64,000 nucleotides of DNA, taken from the NCBI GenBank assembly GCA_015847255.1, contig JADLZK010009261.1:124001-188000 (forward strand), written 5' to 3'. Positions 33,935 to 46,400 of this stretch are shown here, in pieces (the first letter of the stretch is position 1; each line of letters starts with the position of its first letter). This DNA comes from Hyparrhenia diplandra (lineage: Eukaryota; Streptophyta; Magnoliopsida; Poales; Poaceae). Position numbers and translations under genes: made by a program. The notes below the pieces were generated by a model, which ran no database searches, had not been told where the DNA came from, and worked only from the letters and a program-made list of their open reading frames with translations.

Positions 33935-34398
33935 AGATGCTGATGGAGTTCGAGGAGTTGACGATCGAGAACGTGGTCGGGAAGCTCAAGGCCATCAACT
34001 TCCATACACCCTCAGAGCCGGCCACCTCCGGTGGCAAGCTTCTCTTCACCGAGGAGCAATGGCTCGCCCGCCAGCGAGAGCGGAAGAAGGGGGATGCTTC
34101 TTCGGGTTCGTCGAGCGGCACTCGCAAGCGTCGGTCACGCAAGAGGGACAAGGCTCCCCAGGGGCGTGGTGGTGCTCTGGCGGCCTCCCCGACGCCGACG
34201 GTGAGCGCAAGGCGAACCGCGATGACATCTGCAACAACTGCGGCAGGAACGGCCATTGGGCCAAAGACTGCCGGCAGCCGAGGCGTGGCGGTCAGGCACA
34301 CGTCGCGCAAGCGCAGGAGGGTGACGACGCGGCTCTGTTCTTCCTTCACGGGAACATCGAGCTGCACTCCCCTTCGCACCGGTCGCCGCCGCGCTCCT
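33935..34398 (+). pseudogene. F gag C-terminal part with zinc knuckle
   Basis: Gag resumes MLMEFEELTIENVVGKLKAI. After a frame change near 34100 it continues to a CCHC knuckle CNNCGRNGHWAKDC near 34230-34273, the copia nucleocapsid motif. The frame is cut at 34398 by solo LTR G (target duplication CTCCT). Confidence 0.8.
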
Positions 34399-35903
34399 TG
34401 TTGACATCTGTTATAGCATAATATTAATAGTCAACTAAACATGAAATAAGGGCTTAAAATAAATATCAATATAGTTTAGGGGCCTGACTAACATAATTCC
34501 ATGAGTTTTGGTGATTTATATATTTTTAGGGATTAAACAGGAAAACACCAGAGTTTGCAAGCCATCCGACACAAAGACCTATCCGTGAAGCAACTCGACT
34601 TGAAACCCACGTAAGAATACTCTAGAAGACACCAGAGGACATGACCCACAAGATGGGGCCCACCTGGTAGCCTCAGGCCCTCAGGACGTGGCCGCCCTGA
34701 TGCATGGGCGCGGCCGCCCTGTGGGGCCCACCAGTCAGCCTCAGCTTCGTACGTCGGTTCACTACCGCCATGGAGATTAGATCTACGCCGTTCCTCAAGG
34801 TCGGTTGGATCCAAGGGCTACAGTGCATCCAATGGAAGACTCTAGAACATGACCTGTGGGATTAATTGGGCCCAAATCTGAATTCGGCCCATCTAAGCCT
34901 ATGTGCATTATCATAAGACATGGTGGAAGGCTTAGTACCACATCGCCTGCTGAACTAGGAGGGAGGCCTGGAGACCCCTATATAACAAGACCCCCTGCCC
35001 CTAGGGTGAAACCCTAATGTATTCCATTCATATCCTTTGATCTGTTGATCATCGAGGTGTCCCAATGTGAGGACAACCTCTCCACTAGAGAATTAGGGCT
35101 AGACTCTCCAATGTAGTAGATTAGCAACTAGAGAGTTAGGGAGAGCGGAGCTATGCTCTGGTTCTGGAGAAGTCTTCAGGGTTTGGTATGTCTTGTATCC
35201 TTTCTTGTAAGACTTATGATTTATATATTTATCTTCTCTATTTACTTTCATGTCTTTCATATATTTGGTTAGTATAGTTGTTATACAATTGCATGGGATC
35301 TCTGCTCGTATTGAGGGCTTTAGTTATTCGCGGTAGCTAGAGTTGTAATCGATAGTATAGACTTAGTGTCTAGGCTATAGGTTACCTGAGATTGCGCCCA
35401 ATCCTACGGATAGTTGTGGTAGCCCCAGGGGTGACAGCCCTGACTGGCCGATGTAATCCACCACATTTGGGTTGGTGTTTCGTAGAGCTTTTGGTAGCCT
35501 TCTCCCAACTACCTTCTTCCCAGTCTTCCTCGAGAGTTGGAAAGGATCTGTTGCTCCAAAGTGCATTAGTGTGATTGCTATCATAGAACCTAAGTAATAG
35601 AGAAGTACATAGGAACCTTGATCTCTCCCGCTGTCCTCTCAACTTGCTAGCTATACATTCATCATGGAATTCTCTTGTGTGTGATATTGTTCATAACTCC
35701 TATCATCTACCATTTACCCCCTCACTTTAGTCTAGTGGTTTGCTAAGTTAGTAGATGCATGATTGTGACTTATTAGATTCTTTAGCCAAAGTTTCCCTGT
35801 GGATACGATACTCTAGAATACTCTTCTAGGGAAAAGCTACAATGGTATTACAGGCGCTGCTTATGAATCTTCATATTCTATTAGCACTTAATAAATACCA
35901 ACA
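34399..35903 (+). repeat. G: solo LTR related to the B family
   Basis: 1505 bp, TGTTGACATCTGTTATAGC to TAAATACCAACA, with target duplication CTCCT at 34394-34398 and 35904-35908. The start aligns base for base with B LTRs (TTATAGCATAATATTA, ATGAAATAAGGGCTTA) and the rest diverges. A TATA box CTATATAACA sits at 34978-34987 and the box AAGCTACAATGGTATTA near 35833. With no internal sequence and a perfect duplication, it is a solo LTR left by LTR-LTR recombination. Confidence 0.85.
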
Positions 35904-35908
35904 CTCCT

Positions 35909-38900
35909 CCACCTCGACGAGCCAAAGGCCCATGCCTTCCTCAACAGCGGCTCCGATGACGACAAGATCGACGGCTGGTTGCTCGACACCGGCGCCACCC
36001 ACCACATGACCGGGCGGCGAGAGTTCTTCTCCGAGCTCGACCGGCTGTGCGAGGCTGTCAAGTTCGGGACGCCTCCACCGTCGGAGATCAAGGGCGTCGG
36101 GTCATCATCTTCGCCGCCAAGATCGGGCGAGCACCGGCTCCACACACCGGCAGTCTACTACATCCCCACGCCGAGGAACTCCATCATCGCCTTGGGGATA
36201 CTGGATGAGAATGGCTCGTGGCGTGTTGATCGAGGACGGATTCTCGCGCGCGACTGATCGCGACGCCGCCTTCACGCCAAGGTGAATGGGGCGAGCAACC
36301 GCTCTACGCCCTTCATGTGCGGTGGCGCAGCTCTCCGTCTTGCAAAGACGACGCGACGACAATAACGGGCGGTGGCACGAGCGCTTTGGGCACCTCAACT
36401 TCGAGGCCCCGGGCAGCTCGACAACAAGGAGATGGTGCGGGGGGGCTTGCCGCGCGCCGACCACGTGGAGCAGTTCTGCGACACCGCGCCCTCAATGGTA
36501 AGCGGCGACAGCCCTTCCCTCGCCAAGCGAGCTTTCGTGCCTGGAGAAGCTAGTGCTCATGCACGGCGACCTGCGGCGGCCCCGTGACACCGGCTACACC
36601 GGAGGGACGGCGCTACTTCCTCCTCCTTGTCGACGACGTGTCCGCTACATGTGGGCTGTCCCCGCTTGACACCAAAGGGGCGCCTGCGGACGCCATCAAG
36701 CGCCACCAAGCCGCCGGAGAAGGAGGCGGCCGCAGCCGGTGCCGCGCCACGGACAACGGAGGCGAGTTCACGGCGGCCGAGTTCACGCGCATTTGCGCCG
36801 ACGAGGGATCTAAGCGCCACTTCTCCGCCCGCACACCCCCGCAGCGAAGTAACGGCATCGTCGATCGGGGAAACCGCACGGTGGCAGCCACCGCCCGGCC
36901 CTCCTCAAGCAGAGGGATGCCGGCGATCTACTAGGAGAGGCGGTGATGACCGCCGTCCACCTCCTCAACCGCTCGCCACCAAGGCACTTGACGGCAAGAG
37001 CGCCGTGCGAGGCTTGGCATGGGCGCAAGCCGTGGTGAGCCACCTCGCGTCTTGCCGCCGTTCGGCGTTCGCCAAGGAGTTCGACCACATCGGCAAGCTC
37101 GACCAATCGGAGCACACCGAGTCTTCATCGGCTACGCAGGGCGTCAAGGCCTACCGCATCCTTGACCCTCGCGACACGCAGCGCCCGCATCTCGAGACGT
37201 CATGTTCGACGAAGGGCGAGGCCGGACTTGGGACAAGGCGGTGGGCGATGGCTCGGCCGACCGGAGAGACTTCGTCGCCGAGTCGTCCACCGAGGGAGGG
37301 GGGAGCTAGCGGCTCTTCTTCACCGAGCTCGCCCTCTCCAAGACTGGCTCGCCCGACAGCCCGGCGTAGTACTCCACCGGCTGCACCACCAGCGAGTCCA
37401 CCACCACCACCAAGACCGGATATGCCCCGCCTCCTACACCGGCCGCCTGCCCCCACACCGGCAGCTTCGCCCGTCGACCAACGGTGGAGTTCGCTACTCG
37501 CTGCCCAACGACGAGGACCGCGCCGACGCCTACCACGACGGCGAGCCGCCGCTACATTGAGATGTGGAGAACATCCTCGGCGATCGGCCACCGGGATGGC
37601 GGTGCACCACCCGACGCTAAGCCGCACTTGGCGCAGAGGACGGTGAGCCACGCCCTTCACCGAGGCGGAGGGTGACGTGGCATGGCGCGCCGCGATGCTG
37701 GCAGAGATGGACGCCGCCGAGCGGAACCGACATGGGAGCCGGGCGGATCTTCCGGCCGACACCACGCCATCACTCTTAAGTGGGTGTACAAGCTCAAGAA
37801 GGATGAGGCCGGTCGCGGCGGTGATCACAAGGCGCCGCCTCGTGGCCCGCGGCCGTTCAGCAGGAGGGAGTCGACTTCGACGACGCCTTCGCGCCCGTTG
37901 CGTGGATGGAGTCTGCTCGTCTTCTCCTCGCACCGGGCGGCCCAGGAGGGATGGCGTGCACCACATGGACGCCAAGTCCGCCTTCCTCAACGGTGACTTG
38001 AAGGAAGAGGTCTACGTCCGCCGGCCGCCGGGATTCATCATCCCCGGCAAGGAGAACAAGGTTCTCCGCTGCGCAAAAGGCCCTCTACGACTGCGGCGGG
38101 CACCACGAGCTTGGAACGACAAGCTGGACTCCACACTCAAGCGAGATGGGGTTTCAAAGAAAAGCCCTCATGAGGCTGCGGTCTACCGGCGGGGCAAGGG
38201 AGGCAATGCCCCCGCTCGTAGGCGTCACGTCGATGACTTGGTGATCACCGGCAGCAAGGAAGAAGAGGTGGAAGCGTTCAAGGCAAAGATGAAGGCCACC
38301 TTCTAGATGAGCGACTTGGGTCCCCTCTCCTTCTACCGGGGATCGAGGTCCACGGGACAGACTCCCAGCATCTCTCTTCGTCGGGGACCGCCACGCCAAG
38401 CGCATTGTTGAGTTGGGCGGCCTCATTGGCCGCAACCCAAAGACTCACTCCCATGGAGGAGGGTGAAGCCGAGCCGCAAGAGCACGGCAAAGGAGGTTGA
38501 CGCCACCGAGTACGGCAGGCGCATCGCGGCCGCTTCGCTACCTACCGTCCACACGCGGTCGGACTGGCGTTCGCTGCGGGCTACGCCGGTCGGTTCATGC
38601 GGCGACCGACGACGGAGCATCAGCAGCCGTGAAGAGGATCCTTCGCTATGTTGCGGGCACCTCCGACCACGGTTTGCACTACCCGAGGAGCCGAGGAGCA
38701 CTTCATCGGGTACAGCGACCGGCGACCTACATGGCGACATCGACAGCAAGAAGAGCACCACCGGACGCTCTTCTTCCTCGAAGTGCCTCGTTAGCGGCCG
38801 GTCGGTCAAGCAGTGGTGGCCCCTCCGTCGGCTGTGAGGCGGAGTACATCGCCGCTACTACCGCTTCAACACAAAGCTTTGTGGCTGGCTCGGCCGGGCG

Positions 38901-39184
38901 ATCTCCTTGGCAAGGATGCATAGGCAGTGGAGCTCAGGGTGGACAGCAAGTCTGCCTTGGCCTTGGCAAAGAACCCCGTCTTCCACGAGCGCAGCAAGCA
39001 CATCCGCATCAAGTACCACTTCATCCGAGTCGCTTGGAGGAGGGAAGCATCAAGGCGGCCACATCAACACCCGGGATCAGCTCGCGGACTTCCTCACCAA
39101 GTCACTTTCGGGCGAGTCAAGTTCCGGGAGATGCGTGCCGGATTGGGATGGCTCAAATTCCCGAAGGCACCACCCAAGACTTAG
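35909..39184 (+). pseudogene. F pol: protease, integrase, reverse transcriptase, RNase H (many frameshifts)
   Basis: The protease shows LLDTGATHHM (DTG at 35985-35993). A GAG-pre-integrase block reads RWHERFGHLN-like text near 36370-36440. The integrase spans about 36550-36990 with DNGGEFTAAEFTRIC; the usual VERRN-type motif reads VDRGN. RT runs 37690-38305 with HHMDAKSAFLNGDLKEEVY and HVDDLV (38223-38240) where copia elements usually have YVDD. RNase H runs about 38590-39180 with GCEAEYIAATTAS, RVDSKSALALAKNP and KYHFIR. Frame changes occur every 100-300 bp. The TAG at 39182 abuts the polypurine tract. This copy cannot encode a working enzyme set. Confidence 0.85.
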
Positions 39185-39192
39185 GGGGAGAA

Positions 39193-39424
39193 TGGCGGCT
39201 ATAAGTCTTGGGCTTATCTATTTAGGATATTATCTAGAGTAGTTGGTGGCTGCCTTGTCAGCACTTATCCTTATCTCTACTTTAGCATATTACTTTAGCA
39301 TCTAGAATATGCTTAGCTTGCTTCTCTTGTAAGGAACCTACCTATATGTACTAAGTAGCCAGCCTTTGTTGAGGTGTGGCAAAGTAATGGAAATCACTCC
39401 CAAAATACCTCTTTGCCTCCAACA
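39193..39424 (+). repeat. 3' LTR of F
   Basis: 232 bp, TGGCGGCTATAAG to CTCCAACA, preceded by AGGGGGAGAA and followed by ATACC (39425-39429). Confidence 0.92.
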
Positions 39425-39429
39425 ATACC

Positions 39430-39805
39430 CATCGTCCTTCATTACATTGCTGCCCATGGAAGGAACCTTCAGCGTTACTGTTTGCCATCTCTGCCCTGAC
39501 TCCTGAGAGGCCTACATGATGTGCTTGTGCTTTCTGAAAGAAGTCCAGGAATTCAGAAATGCACCTTCATTCAGTCTGTTCCCCTACATTGCCACCATTT
39601 GTTTCTTTGAGCCTCCATAACCCTGTCTAGAGCCCAGGGTCAGGCTAGCTGGCTGTCTCAGGGCCTGTGCAGTGGTGCTTGAGTTTGACGGGACGAGAGC
39701 ATCTCATGTACTGTATGTCTCATGGCCTGTAGTTGCTAGCTTCTAGACTGTTGTATCATAGTCTTGTAATCTTCTGGTACTTCGATTTCCTCCCTGATCT
39801 AAAAG
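39430..39805 (+). other. Host sequence downstream of F
   Basis: This is the continuation of the pre-insertion locus (23132-23917). It has stops in all frames and may be 3' UTR or intron of the decayed PPR gene; nothing proves transcription. Confidence 0.4.
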
Positions 39806-40386
39806 AACCATAATTGCATCACATAGTGGAAATTTTCTTGTTTATAATGGTTGTTGTTAGATAAGTAAAACACCATGGCCATAATCGGCTACTCTGCTTT
39901 TTGCTATTAGGCTCACCTGATGTCTTTGTCTTTTGCCGAAGTTGTTATCTACTCCCTCCGTCCCTAAATAAGTGTCATTTGCTCATCCCAGAAACGACTT
40001 TAACTAATTTTATATTAAAAATATTAATAGCTATGATACATAATTAGTACCATTGGAAAGATATTTGAATCTAGTTTTTAACAAAAATTATTTAGAGACA
40101 CAAATGTTGCACGTATTTTCTACAAATCGAATTAAACTTGTGGCACGCACACCAACGGCGACACTTATTTAGGGGACGGAGGGAGTATTTGTGAATTCAC
40201 TATATATGTAGATGAATCATAATTGCATCATACAGTGGAAATTTTTATGTTTATAATGGTTGTTGTTAGATAAGTAAACACCATGGCCATAATCAGCCAC
40301 TCTGCTTTGCTATTAGGCTCACCTGATGTGCTGTCTTTTGCCAATTTGTTCTCTATTTGTGAATTCACTATATATGTAGATGCAGG
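39806..40386 (+). repeat. Tandem duplication of about 170 bp, first copy holding a MITE
   Basis: CATAATTGCATCA..AGTGGAAATTTT..TTATAATGGTTGTTGTTAG..ACACCATGGCCATAATC..CTCACCTGATG occurs at 39808-39950 and again at 40216-40350. Both copies continue into TTTGTGAATTCACTATATATG. Copy 1 is split by the 39952-40185 MITE and copy 2 is not. Confidence 0.85.
39952..40185. mobile_element. Stowaway-like MITE
   Basis: 234 bp, from CTCCCTCCGTCCCTAAATAA to its inverted counterpart TTATTTAGGGGACGGAGGGAG, with TA at both sides (39950-39951, 40186-40187). These are the classical Tc1/mariner Stowaway ends. Confidence 0.9.
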
Positions 40387-42372
40387 TTGCTCCAACATGT
40401 GTCCTTTTCCATTTTGTAACTTGCATTATTTAATTTAACAGAAGGAAAAGGAAAGGAACTTTAATTCTTATCCATATCAAAGCTTTTCTTCAAGTTGTAT
40501 GCCCTCGATAAAAGAGAGCAGCGATGGCTGAGCCTTTGTGGTCCATACACTACCTTGTTTTTCAATTAGAACAAAATCTTAGCTTAATTATTTGCAGGAG
40601 CAGTTTCAACAAGTAGCTGGCTAAAAGGTCTCAAGTGTAGAGCACTTATCAACACTTTTTTTTTATCTTATCACACATTAAAATTTTGTGCGTGCATTAC
40701 CTGCAACTTCTTTTTTATTCGTTTTTGTACTTGCATTACCTAATCGCAACTTCTTCCTCATCTTATTCGTTAGTGTGATTTGGGTTTATTATTAAACACT
40801 AATGGACCTAATCAAATTCATAGTTTATAGTTATCATAGAGGCAAAATGATAGCTCACTATTGAACTAAAGTTGTGTTTATCTTTGGTTTCCTATCAATA
40901 AATAAAACCAAGCAAAGGAATGGACAATAATCCCTATAGTATAAACCGATGGGCTCTTGTTTTTTTTTTTAGGAAACACTTTTTGCCGACCGTGCAAATA
41001 TTTGGATTTAGTTTGCCAGTTCAACTGTGGCCTTTTGGTCCAATTAGAAATTACAATGGAATGTCTATACCATATGTATGTTTTTATTTGCTTTCTTGGG
41101 TACAAATTTTATGATGTTGGAAGACTTGGGCTCTTGCTGGTCAGCTGGTCCATTTAGGTTCTTTATTTGCTTTTTTGGTTGTTGCTGCCATTTTCTTGAT
41201 TTTGTTGTTGCTGCCTTTTTTGATTTTTGTGTGCAGTTAATGGAGAAGGCTTTTAATCAGTGGAAAGCCTCCATCATCTTTTAGATAGAAAGTGAGACGA
41301 TCACAAATATATGTAATGTATCTTTGAGGTTTGGCAACAATAGGAGATCTGTATGTAAATGTAGGTCATCAGTGTCCATGGCAAGAGATGTCCTGCTGTA
41401 TTAGCAAGTTGACACAAGCCGGTAGACAGGTTTGACCGGCCGGCAAGTCATCATGTGGTCAGGAAAGCAATGTCTGAAAAATTTAGACTGAATGTTGTGA
41501 TTAGTTACATGATGCCTTCTAGATACATTATTTCTGAGAAAAACATCGGTTCAAAGTTCGGATGCATAGATTATTTGGTTTTATTAACTAGCTTCTTCCT
41601 GTAGATTACAATTAGAGTCTTAAATTATTGATACAAAAGATATTGATACAGGTTTCTGCAAGAGATTCATTGCATACTGCTGCTGATACAAAAGATACCC
41701 AGTCTCTTAGTCATAGATATCATGTCTGTCCTGCTTTCTTTGCCAAAAATGCAGTTACCTTGTTAGTACCAAGAAAGGTTTCTGGTGTTTCCCTGCTGAG
41801 ACCTATTATGTTATGGATTTTAAACCTTTTGTCTCTCAGTTAGTCATAGATAGCTTGCTAGTATCAAGAACATGAAAGCAATGTATGAGTTCCATAGCTT
41901 GTTTTGTTGAACTAGTTAAGATGCACATGCGGCACGCACGTGCCTAGAAAACATTTGTTTTTTTTTTCTTTTTTGTCAATTTCTAGCTTGTTTGCAGCTA
42001 TCATCTTATCCTTCCATGTTTATTTGAAATCAACATTTTTCGCTATATTTTTTATGGCATTAAGCCCAAAGTTATATGATGATTGCCTTAGTTGAATATA
42101 ATATTATATATTATTCCCTCTGCAAGGAAGCAAATAACAATATACTTCTATTGGGATCTCAAATCCACAAAAGCTATGTGTATGGGTATGGTACTGCAAA
42201 CTTATTCAAGTACATAATGCTAAAGTAAACAATTACAATTTGTGAAAAGAATGAACATAACCATTTTCTAGACAAAGGACAACGTACATTTTCCTTGTCA
42301 AGCTTCTTGCCTTAGCTAGCCCCTCGCTTTTCTGTGTTTTTGTGAAGCCGCATCAGTTTTCCCACTCAAGTC

Positions 42373-42404
<32 letters not shown>

Positions 42405-43325
42405 GTTTAAATCCGGCCTATTATAATATTCACAATAGTCGTCGGTGAGAGAGCTGCCATTGACTCAAGTGAAACCTGCTCATAAAATTCACAAGAGGTA
42501 CAAAATACTCAAATGTCTGTTGAAAAATTATGAACTGTTCTATCAAGAAAGTAAAAAAGGCAAATCATATAGTTGATAGCATAATATTTGAATGTACTCG
42601 AGAGGCATAATATTTATAAATAGTAAATTATATTAGATAGCAATGATCTGAATAGTGTAGTCCTAAGCATAGGTATAACATTTCAAGACTCAAATTAAAA
42701 GCACATGCCAAATGAACCGTACCAATCTAGAGCAACCAACGCTATTGTGGTAGCACAAGGTGATAAAAAAGAATCCCTAAAACAATGCTGAAAAGTTTGG
42801 TAAAGAAGTACCTAAGGAGTCAATAAAATTTAATATGAACCATTAGTTTTGATTATATCCTCATGAGCATCACCATCCACAGTTGAACAATTTGAATCGA
42901 AGGCATATTTGATATTTTTTAAGTAAAGTTCACCATTTTTGGCTATGTCAGCTGGACATTCATTTTTGTTTTCTTTGAAAAGGATGATTTTAATAAAGAA
43001 TCCTAACCATGGAATACATACCAATAAGGCACACCTTAGTTTGATATATGAATTGCTAAGGGAGACCTATACCTATACATAAATGCCACAACCATTGGCT
43101 TTTTCTAAAAACAAAATAACCATCTTGTAATAGTACCTATACATATAAATATCTTTTTGGACAACATTATTACACTAAATGTCCAAAAACAAAAAACTTC
43201 TACGAAAGGATAAATAAAAATGACATTTTAGGCAAGAACAATAATGCATATGATACAATTTCATATATAATTGATCATTATCAAATAAATTTTCTTAGTA
43301 GTATGCTTAGTATATTGTAATAAAC
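40387..43325. other. AT-rich host intergenic or untranslated sequence
   Basis: No frame above about 75 codons shows similarity to anything I know. Pyrimidine-rich tracts with acceptor-like TGCAG (41230, 41650) could be remains of introns. A run of about 30 A lies at 42373-42402. No RNA gene is recognised. Confidence 0.45.
42373..42402 (+). repeat. Poly-A mononucleotide run
   Basis: About 30 consecutive A. There is no LINE, SINE or processed gene body directly upstream that I can recognise, so I treat it as a simple repeat. Confidence 0.7.
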
Positions 43326-43327
43326 TA

Positions 43328-43426
43328 CTCTCTCAGTTTCAAATTATAAGTTGTTTTGGTTTTTCTAGACCATTGCTTTTGCTTTAGCAAAAGCCAAAAC
43401 TTCTTATAGTTTGAAAATGAAGGGAG
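43328..43426. mobile_element. Short Stowaway-like MITE
   Basis: About 99 bp. CTCTCTCAGTTTCAAATTAT at the left is the imperfect inverse of the ATAGTTTGAAAATGAAGGGAG end, flanked by TA (43326-43327, 43427-43428). The two arms nearly form one long hairpin. Confidence 0.8.
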
Positions 43427-43428
43427 TA

Positions 43429-44200
43429 AATGTCATTGCAAATTATATAATGCATTGTGGCACCATCCCTTTCCTTACAGCTTCCCACGTCTAACTTTGC
43501 CTTGGTAGGGCTTCATGTACCTTATATCTGATGACAAGTTGAACCGCACTTAGCACTCACTTGGGGCCTAAAGGGCAATGCACTGACTTAATCACGATAA
43601 GAAGTAAGAGAATTAATCAAAAAGTAAATATCAATCATCGCTGCCATGTTTTTGTTGTAAAAGATACCATCACTATCATGTGTCAGAAGTCAGAACAGAA
43701 GAAGTGTTCACCATAAAAAAATGAACCACTCAGTGCTTATTTAAGGATCAAGATAGAGAAACAAGTCACTTTAAAGCATGCAATCAAGGGAAAATGATGG
43801 CTCGCCGCTGCCCGATGGGGCAAAAGTAGAGATGTCACTTACAGGTTGATTAAGTGTGTAAATAAAAGATGTAAGTAATAAATAATACTATTTTTTTTGC
43901 TTGATAGTGGCTTGGGATCAGTGCAAATAAAAAAAAGGCAGTGCATGTAGATTGCACAATATTAATTATGAATTAGAAAGAAGAGAACTCTTTACATGTT
44001 ATTATAGAAAATAGGACCAATTAGTAATGAACCCAACGAATCTATCAAACAATCTAAAAGATATCTCATATATACTGAAGCAAAGATTTGTACATTGGTT
44101 GCGCTCACCAGGATCTCTCCTCTAATATCAAGACTCCGATCTGAGTAGTGAGAAAGGTCATCGTCGCCAGATCTGGTACAAGCATAAATCAAGATATTAT
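43429..44200. other. AT-rich intergenic, no recognised feature
   Basis: No gene, repeat pair or RNA gene is supported here. Confidence 0.4.
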
Positions 44201-45302
44201 CACTTGCAAATTTAAGATAAAATCAAGGAGACGACGGTCTTGGGTGCCAAAGCTTCCTCTAATGTCGCATGAAACCATGCACGATTGGAAATCAGAGGGG
44301 ATGGTGGCGGAATAACATGCAAAATTTATGGGAGGACAAAATAGTGAGAGAGGAAGAAGGCCTGGACATGCAGGGTTGGTCGCCGCTCCACGTGTGTTGG
44401 CACCCGATGGGCCGGCCGCTGCGTCCGCTCCTTCCTCCACCCGTAGCGCAGTGCGTAGCGTGTCTGTTTCCCATTGACCATGGCATACGCACGTTGAGGG
44501 CGTCGTCGGGGACAATCCTTTGCCATCGGACATCGGTGCCACAGGCCGCAGCAGCGCGTCATCGAACATGGCGACGATGAGCGGGCCGGCGCGTGATCTC
44601 TGCGCCGCGACGAAGGTGATCTCTACGCCGCCACGACGGACAGCCGCGCCGCGGAGCACTACCGTCCAACGATCCCTCGATGCCGCACTGCTGCGCGTCT
44701 CGCGTGGGAACTCACGTCACGTGCTGCTGTAGCCGGGCCTGTCGGAGTCACTGGCGGAGTCACGACGGAGCGATCGCTGGGGGCCGGCCGGAGGGAATGA
44801 CCGAATTACTGCAGCGGGAGTCTCGCGCAAATGCTTCGATGACGCACTGCGGCGGCCTGCGGCACCGCTGCGATCGCTGGGGACCTCCGCTGGGCGGCTG
44901 TTCCTCGTGACTCCGACTGACCCGGGCGCAGCACGTCAAGGGCGTCGTCGGAGGCGATCCTTTGCCAACGGTGGCGTAGGCCACAGCAGCATGTCGTCGA
45001 GGAACCGTCGTTCCTGGTTCGGCCGCGATTGGGGGCGAGTCCCGTTTCGCGAGGGAGGGGAATCGCGGAGACGGGAGGTGTAGGCACGCGCCTGTTCGGG
45101 CCTCGCGGAGGTGGAGGTTACGCGCCTATTCGGGCGAGCGAATTTGGTTCGCTGGGTTTCGCGCGACGGCGAGAGGAAGCGAAACACGCGTAACCTAAGG
45201 TTGGTCACTGAGTAACCACCGTTGGATGTTAAATCTCGATAGATCCGACGGTGGAGATTGGGACACGTGTCCTGCAATTCCTTCGCTCTTTTATAGTATA
45301 GA
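44201..45302 (-). mobile_element. Possible Helitron-like element
   Basis: The right edge read on the minus strand begins TCTATACTATAAAAGAGCG after an A. This resembles the 5' end of many rice Helitrons, which start TC and insert between A and T. The interior is GC-rich and contains a diverged internal repeat: GGGCGTCGTCGG..ATCCTTTGCCA..GCCACAGCAGC occurs near 44495-44560 and 44940-44995. The 3' CTRR end with hairpin was not located, so the left boundary is a guess. Frames on both strands have no known domain. Confidence 0.35.
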
Positions 45303-46400
45303 TAAGCATGTACTGAACACTACATGTTGGTTTATTGCAGGATATGCAACATTTGTTTGTGTGAACTTGTAATGCATGCATAACGTTTGATCTTTGAAGT
45401 GAGTAAGGTTTTATTCATGTGCAGCCCAACAATGATTTTAAGGAAAGGAATGATCCCTTCTTGTGCGAAATTGAATCCAACAGGATAATGTGAACCAACC
45501 AGATTCAGTTGATCCTTGACCTGGAAGCATTCAGGTTGGGATTGAAACCCTGCTGCTGCTGATGGAGCCCTTAGGAAGGCATAAATCCAAACCAACCCAA
45601 AACCAAAACTTCAGTATTGTTTTTTTTTTTTTTTGAAAGAAAAACTGCAGCACTGTTGTGTTTAGTTCTCTCAAGCGGACACAACATGTTTCATGTCACA
45701 AAATGGTCTACTAGTGTTTGCACTCAGATACTCCGTTATTTTGCGGGCAGCTAAGCAAAAAAAATGGTGTTCATCTTATGACCTCAGAAAAGGAGGGAGT
45801 GAAACCGTGCTGTCATGAATTGCTTGCTGCCCCTGACATACTCGACTGATTACTGAGCTAAGTTGGGCTAATGATACCTCTGAAGAACTGCAGGGTCTGG
45901 AGGGTGGTGCATGACAACATGCTAGGAAGGCCAACCGGAACATCAGCAGCAGCTTCCTCATGGTGATCGACGTATCACAGTATGCCGTGCTTGGCTGGCG
46001 CATGTGCCTGACAGGCGCCATACTTGGCACCAGAGCGACCACACGATCGTCGACACGAGCGCCACATGGTACTCCATATCATGGTGATACAATTCCTGCA
46101 CTACGCAATGGGCCAAGCAAGCCATGCTCGTCACCTCAACTTCCTCAGCCACATTCCTCCCCACAACCCACAAAAAAAAAACCTTCCTCATCCACATCGC
46201 CCTACAGCCAGACTCCGACAAACATCATCTATCTATCGTCAGGGCAAGTTCGGTTTGGGCTCCCCCATCTTCGGCAACATGCTCAACTATCCACCAACAC
46301 GCTTCGCCTCACGGTCTGGCACCGGGTACCTGCCTACCTTGTCCGGAAATCTTCCGGTCCTACCAGTCGGACCCGAAGAACCGTCCGACCACCCCAGCCT
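45303..46400. other. Intergenic or possible promoter region
   Basis: Mixed composition with a T-run (45620-45634). Frames of 80-150 codons on both strands between 45776 and 46400 overlap each other and show no family similarity, so none is called. Confidence 0.35.

Larger units (their letters stand above)
23918..39424 (+). mobile_element. Element F: Ty1-copia retrotransposon carrying nested insertions
   Basis: Two 232-bp LTRs, a TTGGTATCGGAGCC primer site, gag, protease, integrase, RT and RNase H in copia order, and a GGGGGA polypurine tract touching the 3' LTR are all visible. Target duplication ATACC lies at 23913-23917 and 39425-39429. B2 interrupts gag and solo LTR G interrupts the gag-protease junction. 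Without these inserts F would be about 5.8 kb. The coding parts carry many small indels. Confidence 0.92.

Noticed and set aside
33870..34379. Minus-strand 169-codon frame
   Set aside because: Antisense to F gag and its zinc knuckle, and it crosses the B2 LTR border.
37151..37990. Minus-strand 279-codon frame
   Set aside because: Antisense to copia pol, whose RT and integrase motifs are readable on the plus strand; low-complexity Arg/Ala composition.
42373..42402. A-run as the tail of a retroposon
   Set aside because: No LINE, SINE or processed gene body and no flanking duplication could be seen.
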